Shown here: positions 1-5,648 of the stretch, one piece after another
How the letters are laid out: each line of letters opens with the position of its first letter
How positions within the stretch are numbered: the stretch's first letter is position 1
Assembly (NCBI GenBank): GCA_017651385.1
Contig: JAGCCY010000243.1
Coordinates: 1-5,648 of the forward strand
Origin: Lachnospiraceae bacterium
GTDB taxonomy: Bacteria > Bacillota > Clostridia > Lachnospirales > Lachnospiraceae
Reading direction: 5' to 3'
Length of the DNA: 5,648 bases
The notes under the pieces: model-generated
The model's database searches: none
Told to the model about the DNA's origin: nothing
The model's input: the letters and a program-made list of their open reading frames with translations, nothing else
Position numbers and translations under genes: made by a program

Positions 1-1
1 A

Positions 2-967
2 CAGAGGAGACCTTTAGTATCACACATCTTTACGGCCGATCCTTCGGCCCATGTATTTAACGATAAGATCTATATCTATCCTTCGCATGACCTTGCCCAC
101 GACGGTGAGGACAATGATGAGGGCGATGAATATCAGATGGAAGACTACCATGTTCTTTCGCTTGATAATCTTGAGGCTGACTGTGTCGATAACGGCGAAG
201 CGCTTCACATGAGGGATGTTCCCTGGGTGAGCAAGCAGATGTGGGCACCCGATATAGCATTTAAGGACGGAAAGTATTATCTTTATTTTCCTGCCCGCGA
301 CAAGGAAGGCATCTTCCGTATCGGTGTGGCTGTAAGCGACAGCCCGGTCGGACCTTTTAAGGCAGAAGATAATTATATTCAGGGAACTTTCAGTATCGAT
401 CCGGCTGTGCTTGTGGACGATGACGGAAAAGTTTGGCTTTATAACGGCGGCCTCTGGGGCGGACAGCTTGAGAAGTGGAAGACGGGCAAGTTCGATCCGA
501 ACGGCAAAGAAAATGCACCCGATGAACCGGAAGTCGGTCCCATGGTCGGCGAGCTTTCGGAAAACATGAAGGAGCTCAAAGGCGAGTACAAGCATATAAA
601 GATCCTTGACGAGAACGGCGAGGAACTTCGTGCGGGAGACGAGGACAGAAGATATTTCGAAGATCCCTGGATGCATAAGTACAACGGAAAGTACTATTTC
701 TCGTATTCAACTGGTACGACACATTTCCTTGTATATGCAGTGGGAGACAGCCCCGAGGGTCCTTTCACCTCTAAAGGTAAGATCATGGAGCCGGTACTTG
801 GCTGGACCACTCATCACTCTATCGTTGAGTATCACGGAAAATGGTATCTTTTCTATCATGACTGTGAGCTTTCGGGCGGTATCAACCACAGAAGAAACGT
901 TAAGTACACGGAGCTTAATTACCGTGAAGACGGCAGCATCGTGACCATTAAGCCGTACGATAAATAA
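2..967 (+). CDS. Glycoside hydrolase family 43 protein (beta-xylosidase / alpha-L-arabinofuranosidase type), 5'-partial
   Basis: The open frame enters from the left edge, and 321 residues are visible before the TAA stop. It begins within a few residues of the usual N-terminus: RRPLVSHIFTADPSAHVF is the first blade of a GH43 five-bladed beta-propeller. All three catalytic acids are visible (numbered from the first visible codon): Asp13 in TADPSA (general base), Asp133 in SIDPAVLVDDDG (pKa modulator) and Glu220 in YFEDPW (general acid). WAPDI with GKYYLYF, and GWTTHHS (a His that commonly contacts the central metal), also fit. Family knowledge points to release of xylose or arabinose from hemicellulose oligosaccharides by inversion. 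The exact substrate cannot be read from sequence. No signal peptide is seen, but a few N-terminal residues are missing; a cytosolic enzyme acting on imported oligosaccharides is the likely role. The ATG at 137 is internal, because conserved GH43 sequence including the catalytic base lies upstream. The gene ends at a strong terminator. Confidence 0.93.
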   Translation, partial: QRRPLVSHIFTADPSAHVFNDKIYIYPSHDLAHDGEDNDEGDEYQMEDYHVLSLDNLEADCVDNGEALHMRDVPWVSKQMWAPDIAFKDGKYYLYFPARDKEGIFRIGVAVSDSPVGPFKAEDNYIQGTFSIDPAVLVDDDGKVWLYNGGLWGGQLEKWKTGKFDPNGKENAPDEPEVGPMVGELSENMKELKGEYKHIKILDENGEELRAGDEDRRYFEDPWMHKYNGKYYFSYSTGTTHFLVYAVGDSPEGPFTSKGKIMEPVLGWTTHHSIVEYHGKWYLFYHDCELSGGINHRRNVKYTELNYREDGSIVTIKPYDK

Positions 968-977
968 ATAGAACATA

Positions 978-1021
978 AAAAAGGCTTCTTTTAAATCATT
1001 TAAAAGAAGCCTTTTTATTTT
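978..1021. terminator. Bidirectional rho-independent terminator between the GH43 and kinase genes
   Basis: A perfect 13-bp stem (GGCTTCTTTTAAA at 983-995 with its complement at 999-1011) has a 3-nt loop. It is extended by five A-T pairs (978-982 with 1012-1016). On the + strand it is followed by TTTTTATTTT. On the - strand the A run at 977-982 becomes the U tract. It lies between the converging stop codons at 967 and 1031, so it can end both transcripts. Confidence 0.92.
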
Positions 1022-1030
1022 GCGATATGA

Positions 1031-2980
1031 TCATCGGTTATCCGAAACGTCCATTACGGGCTTTATCTTATCGGCGGGAAGATGAAGTGCCACGACTCTT
1101 AATAACTCCTTTATCTCCAGGGGCTTGCTTATGTAGTCCGCAAAGCCTATTTCAAGGTATTCTTCGCGCATTCCGCTTAGAGCATTTGCGGTCATCATGA
1201 TCATCGGAGTATCGATGTTTATGTTTTTCGGATCCTTTAAAGAAAGCTCATATGTTTTGATACCGTCAAGATCGGGCATCATATGATCCATAAAAATGAG
1301 ATCGTATTTTTGTGCTTTCATTTTTTCAAGCGCTTCGGCCCCGCTCATTACAGTTTCGATAACTCCGCCCAATCCGTCCAAGAAATGCTGAGCCACCACA
1401 AGGTTTAAGCGGTTATCGTCCACTACCAGGTAGCTGCACTCGGGTGTGCGATAGTAGATCTTTTCACGAAGCTTACTCTTTGTGACTTCGGGAGCGGCCT
1501 CGTTTTCATGAGGCGAGCTGTCTATCTTCTGAGGGATGATCACCGTAAATACGGAACCCTTACCGTATTCGCTTTTTACGCTTACGGTTCCGCCCATTAA
1601 GCCTGTCATGCGCTTGACTATGGTAAGCCCGAGTCCGGTGCCTTCTATTTTTTCGTTGTTCTTTTCGTCGAGCCGTTTAAAATCGTCGAAGATCTTCGGA
1701 AGATCTTCTTTGCGTATGCCTATTCCTGTATCCTTTACATCGAAACATAAAGTCACGGCGTCATCGGTCCTGTCTTTCATGGAAACTTCAAGTTCCACAT
1801 TTCCGGACTCTGTATATTTTACGGCATTGTTTAAAAGATTTATGAGTATCTGCCTGACTCTTAACCCGTCACCGATAAGAAAGTCAGGAACGGAAGGATC
1901 GGCCTTGTGGATATATACAAGTCCTTTTTGTTCGGCTTTTACGTTGATCATGGGAGTTATGCCGTCGATCAGCGCACTTAATCTGTACGGTGCGGGATTT
2001 AACTCCATTTTGCCGGATTCTATCTTTGAAAGATCCAGGATATCGTTAATGACATAAAGAAGAACCTGTCCCGCATCGCGGATGTTTACGGCATATTCAT
2101 TTATACGCTTAATGGATTCAGTATCGGGAGAGGTTTCCTCATCGGTCTCTCTTAATATAAGTTCATCCATTCCGAGCACGGCATTTAACGGAGTTCTTAT
2201 TTCGTGCGACATACTGGCAAGGAAATCACTTTTTGCGCGGTTGGCCTTGATCGCATCCTGTTCGGCTATTCTGAGCTTTTCGTTGTTTCTGAGTAACTTA
2301 TGATAGTCGGATGTTTCAAGCGAAAAGTACAGTACAAAGATGCCGACGGAACCGAACGGAAGTGAAAGAAGGACGCCCCCGTCGGTGGCGGCCTGGATCA
2401 TCGTTCCGAAAAGCGTTACGAAGGAAGCGATCGATAATGCCGCTTTTTCTCGAAAATGAAGGATCTTAAGACGTTTAAGCAGGATGAAAATGCCGCTCGC
2501 CATATAGTAGATCGGCGCGGAGAATACGATCGGCACAAAGAGTTTTCCGTGCATATATACACCTTCGGGCGTGTACCAGAGGATGAATTTAAAGAAAAGA
2601 TTCATTACCATGCATATAAGATATACGGAGAATATGATATTACCGATAACGGAGATGGGCTTAAGCCTTTGGTCCGTATCAACATAAGCAAAAAGATAGA
2701 TGGCGAATATCCTTGATGCCAATACGCACATAACGGAATCCATTGTCCTGAGCATCGTGCATACCGGGATGGGCGTGCCGAGTTCCGGAAAGGCAAACGT
2801 ATATGTAAGGATACTTACGACAAGCGCAAGCAACATATCAAGCTCGAGAATGCGGAATACTCTGTATGTACGGATATTGCGATTGGGGTCATGAAAAGAG
2901 ATCAGATACAGGATCAACAGGTACCCGAGTGATGCTATCTCAAAATAGGTCTTGGGTGGTATTGAATAATTGCCGAGCAT
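1031..2980 (-). CDS. Membrane-bound hybrid sensor histidine kinase (7TM, HisKA, HATPase_c, REC)
   Basis: This is a 649-residue sensor kinase when started at ATG 2978-2980. The first ~222 residues hold about seven hydrophobic segments (near 12-29, 42-65, 75-99, 109-135, 147-170, 180-198, 204-221), forming a sensor of unrecognised ligand. A polar linker (224-248) leads to the HisKA domain with the SHEIRTPLNAVLG H-box, phospho-acceptor His259. The HATPase_c domain shows the N-box (LLNNAVKYTE, Asn384/385), G1 (DTGIGI from Asp417) and G2 (GTGLGL, 447-452). The C-terminal receiver domain (~515-633) has the acidic pair Asp521/522, phospho-acceptor Asp565 in FMDHMMPDLDG, Thr597 and Lys619 in SKP, so all key residues are present. 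No HPt domain follows, so phosphate must pass to a separate HPt protein or the REC must act internally. No cognate regulator is visible nearby. The start was chosen for its GGAGG site 5 nt upstream; a TTG at 3016 has no such site. The gene has its own promoter and ends at the shared terminator. Confidence 0.95.
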   Translation of the reverse strand: MLGNYSIPPKTYFEIASLGYLLILYLISFHDPNRNIRTYRVFRILELDMLLALVVSILTYTFAFPELGTPIPVCTMLRTMDSVMCVLASRIFAIYLFAYVDTDQRLKPISVIGNIIFSVYLICMVMNLFFKFILWYTPEGVYMHGKLFVPIVFSAPIYYMASGIFILLKRLKILHFREKAALSIASFVTLFGTMIQAATDGGVLLSLPFGSVGIFVLYFSLETSDYHKLLRNNEKLRIAEQDAIKANRAKSDFLASMSHEIRTPLNAVLGMDELILRETDEETSPDTESIKRINEYAVNIRDAGQVLLYVINDILDLSKIESGKMELNPAPYRLSALIDGITPMINVKAEQKGLVYIHKADPSVPDFLIGDGLRVRQILINLLNNAVKYTESGNVELEVSMKDRTDDAVTLCFDVKDTGIGIRKEDLPKIFDDFKRLDEKNNEKIEGTGLGLTIVKRMTGLMGGTVSVKSEYGKGSVFTVIIPQKIDSSPHENEAAPEVTKSKLREKIYYRTPECSYLVVDDNRLNLVVAQHFLDGLGGVIETVMSGAEALEKMKAQKYDLIFMDHMMPDLDGIKTYELSLKDPKNINIDTPMIMMTANALSGMREEYLEIGFADYISKPLEIKELLRVVALHLPADKIKPVMDVSDNR

Positions 2981-2985
2981 TAATG

Positions 2986-2990
2986 CCTCC
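2986..2990 (-). promoter_or_regulatory. Ribosome binding site that fixes the kinase start
   Basis: Read on the - strand, GGAGG is followed by a 5-nt spacer (CATTA) and then ATG at 2980-2978. This supports Met at 2980 rather than the in-frame TTG at 3016, which would lie only about 9 nt after the predicted transcription start and has no Shine-Dalgarno sequence. Confidence 0.88.
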
Positions 2991-3031
2991 GAATGGATTT
3001 TTTTATATACGCCCAATTAATATACCCATTC

Positions 3032-3060
3032 ATTTTACTATATAGCGAAGTGCATGTAAA
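3032..3060 (-). promoter_or_regulatory. Predicted sigma-A promoter of the kinase gene
   Basis: On the - strand there is a -35 TTTACA (3060-3055), a 17-nt spacer and a -10 TAAAAT (3037-3032). Each box is one mismatch from consensus. Transcription would start near 3025, giving a leader of about 45 nt before ATG 2980. Confidence 0.72.
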
Positions 3061-3074
3061 TGTTTCGATATGGC

Positions 3075-3103
3075 TTGAGTACTTTGATAACAGTAATTAT
3101 AAT
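3075..3103 (+). promoter_or_regulatory. Predicted sigma-A promoter of the AmmeMemoRadiSam operon
   Basis: The -35 is TTGAGT (3075-3080; 4 of 6 consensus bases), the spacer is 17 nt, and the -10 is a perfect TATAAT (3098-3103). The predicted start near 3110 gives a leader of about 50 nt before ATG 3160. The weak -35 with a perfect -10 leaves room for regulation. It sits back-to-back with the kinase promoter, the two -35 boxes being 14 bp apart. Confidence 0.65.
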
Positions 3104-3110
3104 TTACTGT
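3090..3110. repeat. Perfect inverted repeat (7-7-7) over the operon -10 box, candidate operator
   Basis: The arms ACAGTAA (3090-3096) and TTACTGT (3104-3110) are perfect reverse complements around the 7-nt centre TTATAAT, which contains the -10 TATAAT. Arm centres are 14 bp apart, somewhat over one helical turn, as expected for a dimeric repressor. Because it ends at the predicted transcription start, it is more likely a DNA-binding site than an RNA hairpin. The regulator is unknown. The centre resembles a PerR half-site, but the whole sequence does not fit a PerR box. Confidence 0.5.
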
Positions 3111-3149
3111 ATAAGAAAGATGTCGCAGACTGTGTTTTTATCTGATCAC

Positions 3150-3154
3150 GGAGG
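3150..3154 (+). promoter_or_regulatory. Ribosome binding site of the LigB-AMMECR1 fusion gene
   Basis: GGAGG, 5 nt before ATG 3160. The geometry is the same as at the divergent kinase gene, and it confirms the chosen start. Confidence 0.85.
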
Positions 3155-3159
3155 CGCTT

Positions 3160-4545
3160 ATGTCGATAGTTGCAGCATTTATGGTACCGCATCCGCCGCT
3201 CATAGTTCCCAATGTCGGAAAAGGCGGAGAGGCAGAGATAGAAGAAACCACACGCTCATATGATGAAGTCGGAAGGCAGATAGCTAAGCTTAAGCCCGAT
3301 ACGATCGTGATATCAAGCCCGCATTCCGTTATGTATGCGGATTATTTTCATATTTCACCGGGCCGGCATGCATCGGGTTCTTTTTCAAGGTTTAATGCTC
3401 CCGAAGTTAAGTTTGATGAAGATTATGACGATGAGCTTGTAAAAAGGATAGAAAAGCTTTGCGAAGAAAAGGATTTTCCCGCGGGTACACTCGGCGAACG
3501 TGACAAAGAACTCGATCACGGCACAATGGTCCCGCTTTACTTTATAAGAAAGTATTTAAACGACTTTAAGCTTGTAAGGCTAGGGCTGTCAGGGCTTGAT
3601 CTTACACGTCATTATGAGCTTGGACAGATCATAAACGAGGCGGTCGAAGAACTTAAACGTCGTGTTGTCTATGTGGCAAGCGGAGATCTTTCGCATAAAC
3701 TTAAAGATTACGGTCCGTACGGTTTTGCCAAGGAAGGTCCGGTCTACGATGAGCGCATAATGGATGTATGCTCCCGCGGTGAGTTTTTAAAACTTTTTGA
3801 TTTTGATGAAAACTTTTGCGAAAAGGCCGCCGAATGCGGGCACAGATCGTTTGTGATCATGGCCGGCGCTCTTGACGGAAAGGCACTTTCGATAAATAAG
3901 CTGTCACATCAGGACGTGACCGGAGTGGGCTACGGAATATGTACTTTTTATCCCGAAGGAGAGGATGACAAAAGGCATTTTCTAAAAATATACAGGGAAA
4001 AGAAAATGAGCGAACTTACCGATAAACAGTCAAAAAGCGATGCTTACGTAAAACTTGCGAGAGAAACGGTCAATGAATATATAGTTAATCACAGGACGAT
4101 CGGGGTGCCAAATGATCTTCCGGAAGAAATGTATAAAAATTCGGCCGGAGCGTTTGTGTCCATACACGAAAACGGAAGATTGAGAGGCTGTATAGGAACG
4201 TTTCTGCCCACAACAGACTGCATAGCGGAGGAGATCATACAAAATGCGATAAGTGCTTCTGTGCGCGATCCGAGGTTTGACCCGATAAAACCTTATGAAC
4301 TTCCTTTTCTTGAGATCAATGTGGATATACTGTCAAAGCCCGAAGACATTGATTCTCCCGATATGCTCGATGTAAAGAAATACGGAGTGATCGTAAAAAG
4401 CGGATCGAGAAGAGGGCTTCTTTTACCCGATCTTGACGGAGTCGATACGGTTGAGGAACAGATTGAGATCGCCAGAAACAAGGCGGGAATATCGGCATCG
4501 GAACCCATAACGCTTCAAAGATTTGAAGTTGTAAGGCATTATTAA
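3160..4545 (+). CDS. amrA: AmmeMemoRadiSam fusion protein: LigB/Memo-like class III extradiol dioxygenase domain plus AMMECR1 domain
   Basis: This 461-residue protein has two domains. Residues 1-~265 are LigB/Memo-like (class III extradiol dioxygenase fold): AAFMVPHPPLIVP (His11), ISSPHSVMYADYF (His55), LDHGTMVPL (His120), VASGDLSH (His179) and AECGHRSF (Glu225/His228). The spacing suggests an intact metal site, with His11, His55 and probably Glu225 as ligands by family analogy. A charged linker (~266-294) leads to an AMMECR1 domain (~295-458) with the hallmark LRGCIGT (341-347), SVRDPRF and a C-terminal ITLQRFEVVRHY. AMMECR1, Memo-type and radical SAM proteins are known to co-occur as the AmmeMemoRadiSam system; I know of no established reaction. 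Here the A component is fused to a B-like component, and the radical SAM gene follows 16 bp downstream, so this is an operon. No signal peptide or membrane segment is seen, so it is cytosolic. Ring cleavage should not be assumed. The symbol follows the AMMECR1 (A) domain only. Confidence 0.92.
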   Translation: MSIVAAFMVPHPPLIVPNVGKGGEAEIEETTRSYDEVGRQIAKLKPDTIVISSPHSVMYADYFHISPGRHASGSFSRFNAPEVKFDEDYDDELVKRIEKLCEEKDFPAGTLGERDKELDHGTMVPLYFIRKYLNDFKLVRLGLSGLDLTRHYELGQIINEAVEELKRRVVYVASGDLSHKLKDYGPYGFAKEGPVYDERIMDVCSRGEFLKLFDFDENFCEKAAECGHRSFVIMAGALDGKALSINKLSHQDVTGVGYGICTFYPEGEDDKRHFLKIYREKKMSELTDKQSKSDAYVKLARETVNEYIVNHRTIGVPNDLPEEMYKNSAGAFVSIHENGRLRGCIGTFLPTTDCIAEEIIQNAISASVRDPRFDPIKPYELPFLEINVDILSKPEDIDSPDMLDVKKYGVIVKSGSRRGLLLPDLDGVDTVEEQIEIARNKAGISASEPITLQRFEVVRHY

Positions 4546-4550
4546 AGTTT

Positions 4551-4556
4551 AAGGAG
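4551..4556 (+). promoter_or_regulatory. Ribosome binding site of the radical SAM gene
   Basis: AAGGAG, 5 nt before ATG 4562, inside the 16-bp gap after the fusion gene. No promoter or terminator fits in the gap, so the two genes are co-transcribed. Confidence 0.85.
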
Positions 4557-4561
4557 TATAT

Positions 4562-5422
4562 ATGGCGGTCTGCGGCGTATGTTTCAGGCATTGTGAATTG
4601 AATGAAGGCAGGACCGGTTTTTGCGGAGCCAGGACCAACGTAAACGGAAAAGTTGTGGCTTCAAACTACGGGAAGATAACGTCGCTTGCTTTAGATCCTA
4701 TTGAAAAAAAGCCGTTGAACAGATTTTTTCCGGGCAAAAAGATCTTATCGGTGGGAAGCTACGGATGTAATCTTCGCTGTCCTTTCTGCCAGAATCACGA
4801 GATCTCATGGTCGGCCGAGGCATTTAAATACGCAGATACCGCGGAAACGCTTACACCCAAAGAACTGACCGATATCGCATTGAGTCAGATCCCGAAAGGC
4901 AATATAGGCGTTGCCTATACCTATAACGAGCCGCTTGTGGGCTATGAATTTGTGAGGGATACGGCGAAGCTTGTGCATGAAAACGGTATGAAGAACGTGC
5001 TTGTAAGTTCCGGCATGGCGGATCTTTCTGTACTTGATGAGATATCTCCGTATATAGATGCCATGAACATAGACCTTAAAGGCTTTACGGAGTATTTTTA
5101 TAACGATCTAATCCACGGAAGTTTCGATATGGTGCTTGATTTTATAAAAGAAGCGGTCAAGGTATGCCATGTGGAACTTACAACGCTTATCGTGCCGGGT
5201 GAAAACGATTCGGTTAATGAGATGAGAGATATATCCTCGTTTATAGCGGGACTTAAGGATGCAAAAGGAAATGTGGTGGGAGCGGATATCCCGCTTCATA
5301 TTTCAAGATTCTTTCCGAGATTTCACATGACCGACAGAGCTCCGACCGATGTCGGTCTTATATATAAGCTTACGGATGTTGCAAAAGAAAGACTTAACTA
5401 TGTTTATCCAGGAAATGTATGA
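4562..5422 (+). CDS. amrS: AmmeMemoRadiSam system radical SAM enzyme (PflA-like)
   Basis: This 286-residue radical SAM protein is related to pyruvate formate-lyase activating enzymes. The cluster-binding CX3CX2C motif is GCNLRCPFC (Cys69, Cys73, Cys76), which should hold the [4Fe-4S] cluster that cleaves SAM. An N-terminal Cys set, Cys4, Cys7, Cys11 and Cys21 in a CX2CX3CX9C pattern, is typical of this subfamily and may bind another metal or cluster. Other family segments are DPIEKKPLNRFFPG (45-58), YTYNEPLVGYEF (119-130), MNIDLKGF (168-175) and LHISRFFPRFHMTD (245-258). The protein ends at YVYPGNV, where many relatives as I recall them continue for some 40-50 residues with further CxxC motifs. 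The frame is intact and a terminator follows directly, so this is a natural short form, not a frameshift. Its partner is the upstream fusion protein; the substrate is unknown. PflA itself is less likely, since no glycyl radical enzyme gene is adjacent. Confidence 0.93.
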   Translation: MAVCGVCFRHCELNEGRTGFCGARTNVNGKVVASNYGKITSLALDPIEKKPLNRFFPGKKILSVGSYGCNLRCPFCQNHEISWSAEAFKYADTAETLTPKELTDIALSQIPKGNIGVAYTYNEPLVGYEFVRDTAKLVHENGMKNVLVSSGMADLSVLDEISPYIDAMNIDLKGFTEYFYNDLIHGSFDMVLDFIKEAVKVCHVELTTLIVPGENDSVNEMRDISSFIAGLKDAKGNVVGADIPLHISRFFPRFHMTDRAPTDVGLIYKLTDVAKERLNYVYPGNV

Positions 5423-5454
5423 AAAAAGGTGCGATCTTTCGCACCTTTTATTGT
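5423..5454. terminator. Bidirectional terminator touching both converging stop codons
   Basis: The stem GGTGCGA (5428-5434) pairs with TCGCACC (5439-5445) around a TCTT loop, extended by four A-T pairs (5424-5427 with 5446-5449). The + strand tail is TTTTATTGTT, and the - strand tail is a run of six T (5427-5422). The radical SAM stop (5420-5422) abuts the A run, and the EAL stop (5448-5450) lies partly in the T run. Confidence 0.88.
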
Positions 5455-5648
5455 TCTTTGTTCTTTTTTGCTTCTTCAATGTATTCGGTATATAATTTCG
5501 GCTTTCCGAGGTAGAACCCCTGCATCAGGTCTATGTCCTGATCGAGAAGATAGTAGTATTCTTCCTCGGTCTCAACACCTTCCGCAAGTGTCATAATGCC
5601 TCGCTTTTTGATCTCATGGCACATTAGATCCACTATACGCTGGTTTTC
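5448..5648 (-). CDS. EAL-domain protein (c-di-GMP phosphodiesterase type), C-terminal fragment
   Basis: The last 66 residues of a protein whose 5' part lies beyond the right edge; the frame is open to base 5648, so the GTG at 5633 is internal. TLAEGVETEEEYYYLL (residues 20-35 of the fragment) contains the EGVET motif, and MQGFYLGKP (42-50) is the C-terminal EAL signature. A short charged tail ends in KKNKEQ. EAL domains hydrolyse c-di-GMP to pGpG. The Glu of EGVET is retained, but the EAL motif itself and other metal ligands are outside the window, so activity and upstream sensor, GGDEF or membrane domains cannot be judged. It converges on the radical SAM gene with a 25-bp gap and is a separate transcription unit. 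Confidence 0.9.
   Translation of the reverse strand, partial: ENQRIVDLMCHEIKKRGIMTLAEGVETEEEYYYLLDQDIDLMQGFYLGKPKLYTEYIEEAKKNKEQ

Noticed and set aside
4..10. AGGAGAC near the left edge as a ribosome binding site for the GH43 gene
   Set aside because: No ATG, GTG or TTG in the GH43 frame follows at a usable distance. The bases encode Arg-Arg ahead of the conserved first blade.
20..676. Long antisense open frame (218 residues) opposite the GH43 gene
   Set aside because: It is a shadow of a well-supported gene. It has no recognisable domain and no ribosome binding site, and its composition follows from the + strand codon use.
1687..1710. Tandem GAAGATCTTC palindromes inside the kinase gene
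   Set aside because: They encode conserved HATPase sequence (KEDLPKIFDDF), and codon choice explains them.
1536..2057. Open frame of 173 residues on the + strand inside the kinase gene
   Set aside because: It lies opposite the conserved HisKA/HATPase region, has no start signals and no family features, and is Ser/Pro-rich as expected of an antisense shadow.
2981..3016. Kinase start at TTG 3016 (661 residues)
   Set aside because: It has no Shine-Dalgarno sequence and is only about 9 nt from the predicted transcription start. ATG 2980 has GGAGG at ideal spacing.
2991..3031. GAATGG...CCATTC inverted repeat before the kinase gene
   Set aside because: One arm lies between the -10 box and the predicted transcription start, so it would not be in the mRNA, and 6-bp arms with a 29-nt gap are weak.
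3104..3159. Riboswitch or attenuator in the operon leader
   Set aside because: The ~50-nt leader shows no stable hairpin or known aptamer pattern and is too short for common riboswitch classes.
3060..3263. Small + strand ORF (67 residues) in the divergent intergenic region
   Set aside because: It spans the operon promoter and then runs out of frame into the fusion gene. It has no ribosome binding site.

Overview
The window looks like chromosomal DNA from a Gram-positive anaerobe of the class Clostridia, most likely a Lachnospiraceae member of the Butyrivibrio kind. This rests on recalled protein style only: a cytosolic-type GH43 enzyme for plant cell-wall sugars, a multi-spanning hybrid histidine kinase, an EAL protein, and an AMMECR1/LigB/radical-SAM locus in the arrangement typical of such bacteria. 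Strong GGAGG-type ribosome binding sites and good sigma-A promoters agree. No database search was possible.

Layout, left to right: (1) the nearly complete 3' part of a GH43 glycosidase gene on the + strand, cut by the window edge. (2) A long A/T-flanked hairpin that can terminate transcription from both sides. (3) A hybrid sensor histidine kinase on the - strand (1031-2980; 7 predicted membrane segments, HisKA, HATPase_c, REC). (4) A 179-bp divergent intergenic region with two back-to-back promoters, and a perfect 7-7-7 inverted repeat lying exactly over the -10 box of the rightward one. (5) A rightward two-gene operon: a LigB-like/AMMECR1 fusion protein (3160-4545) and, 16 bp later, a PflA-like radical SAM enzyme (4562-5422). 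Together these form a compact version of the AmmeMemoRadiSam system. (6) A second bidirectional terminator that touches the stop codons of both converging genes. (7) The 3' end of an EAL-domain (c-di-GMP phosphodiesterase-type) gene on the - strand, running off the right edge.

The most interesting unit is the AmmeMemoRadiSam operon. The family is widespread and, as far as I know, has no established biochemical reaction. Here it is condensed to two polypeptides, its radical SAM member appears to lack the usual C-terminal Cys-rich tail, and its promoter carries a candidate operator. The kinase is transcribed divergently from the same short region, so shared control is possible but unproven. No tRNA, rRNA, CRISPR array, insertion sequence or phage gene was seen, and there is no gene-free stretch longer than 300 bases.
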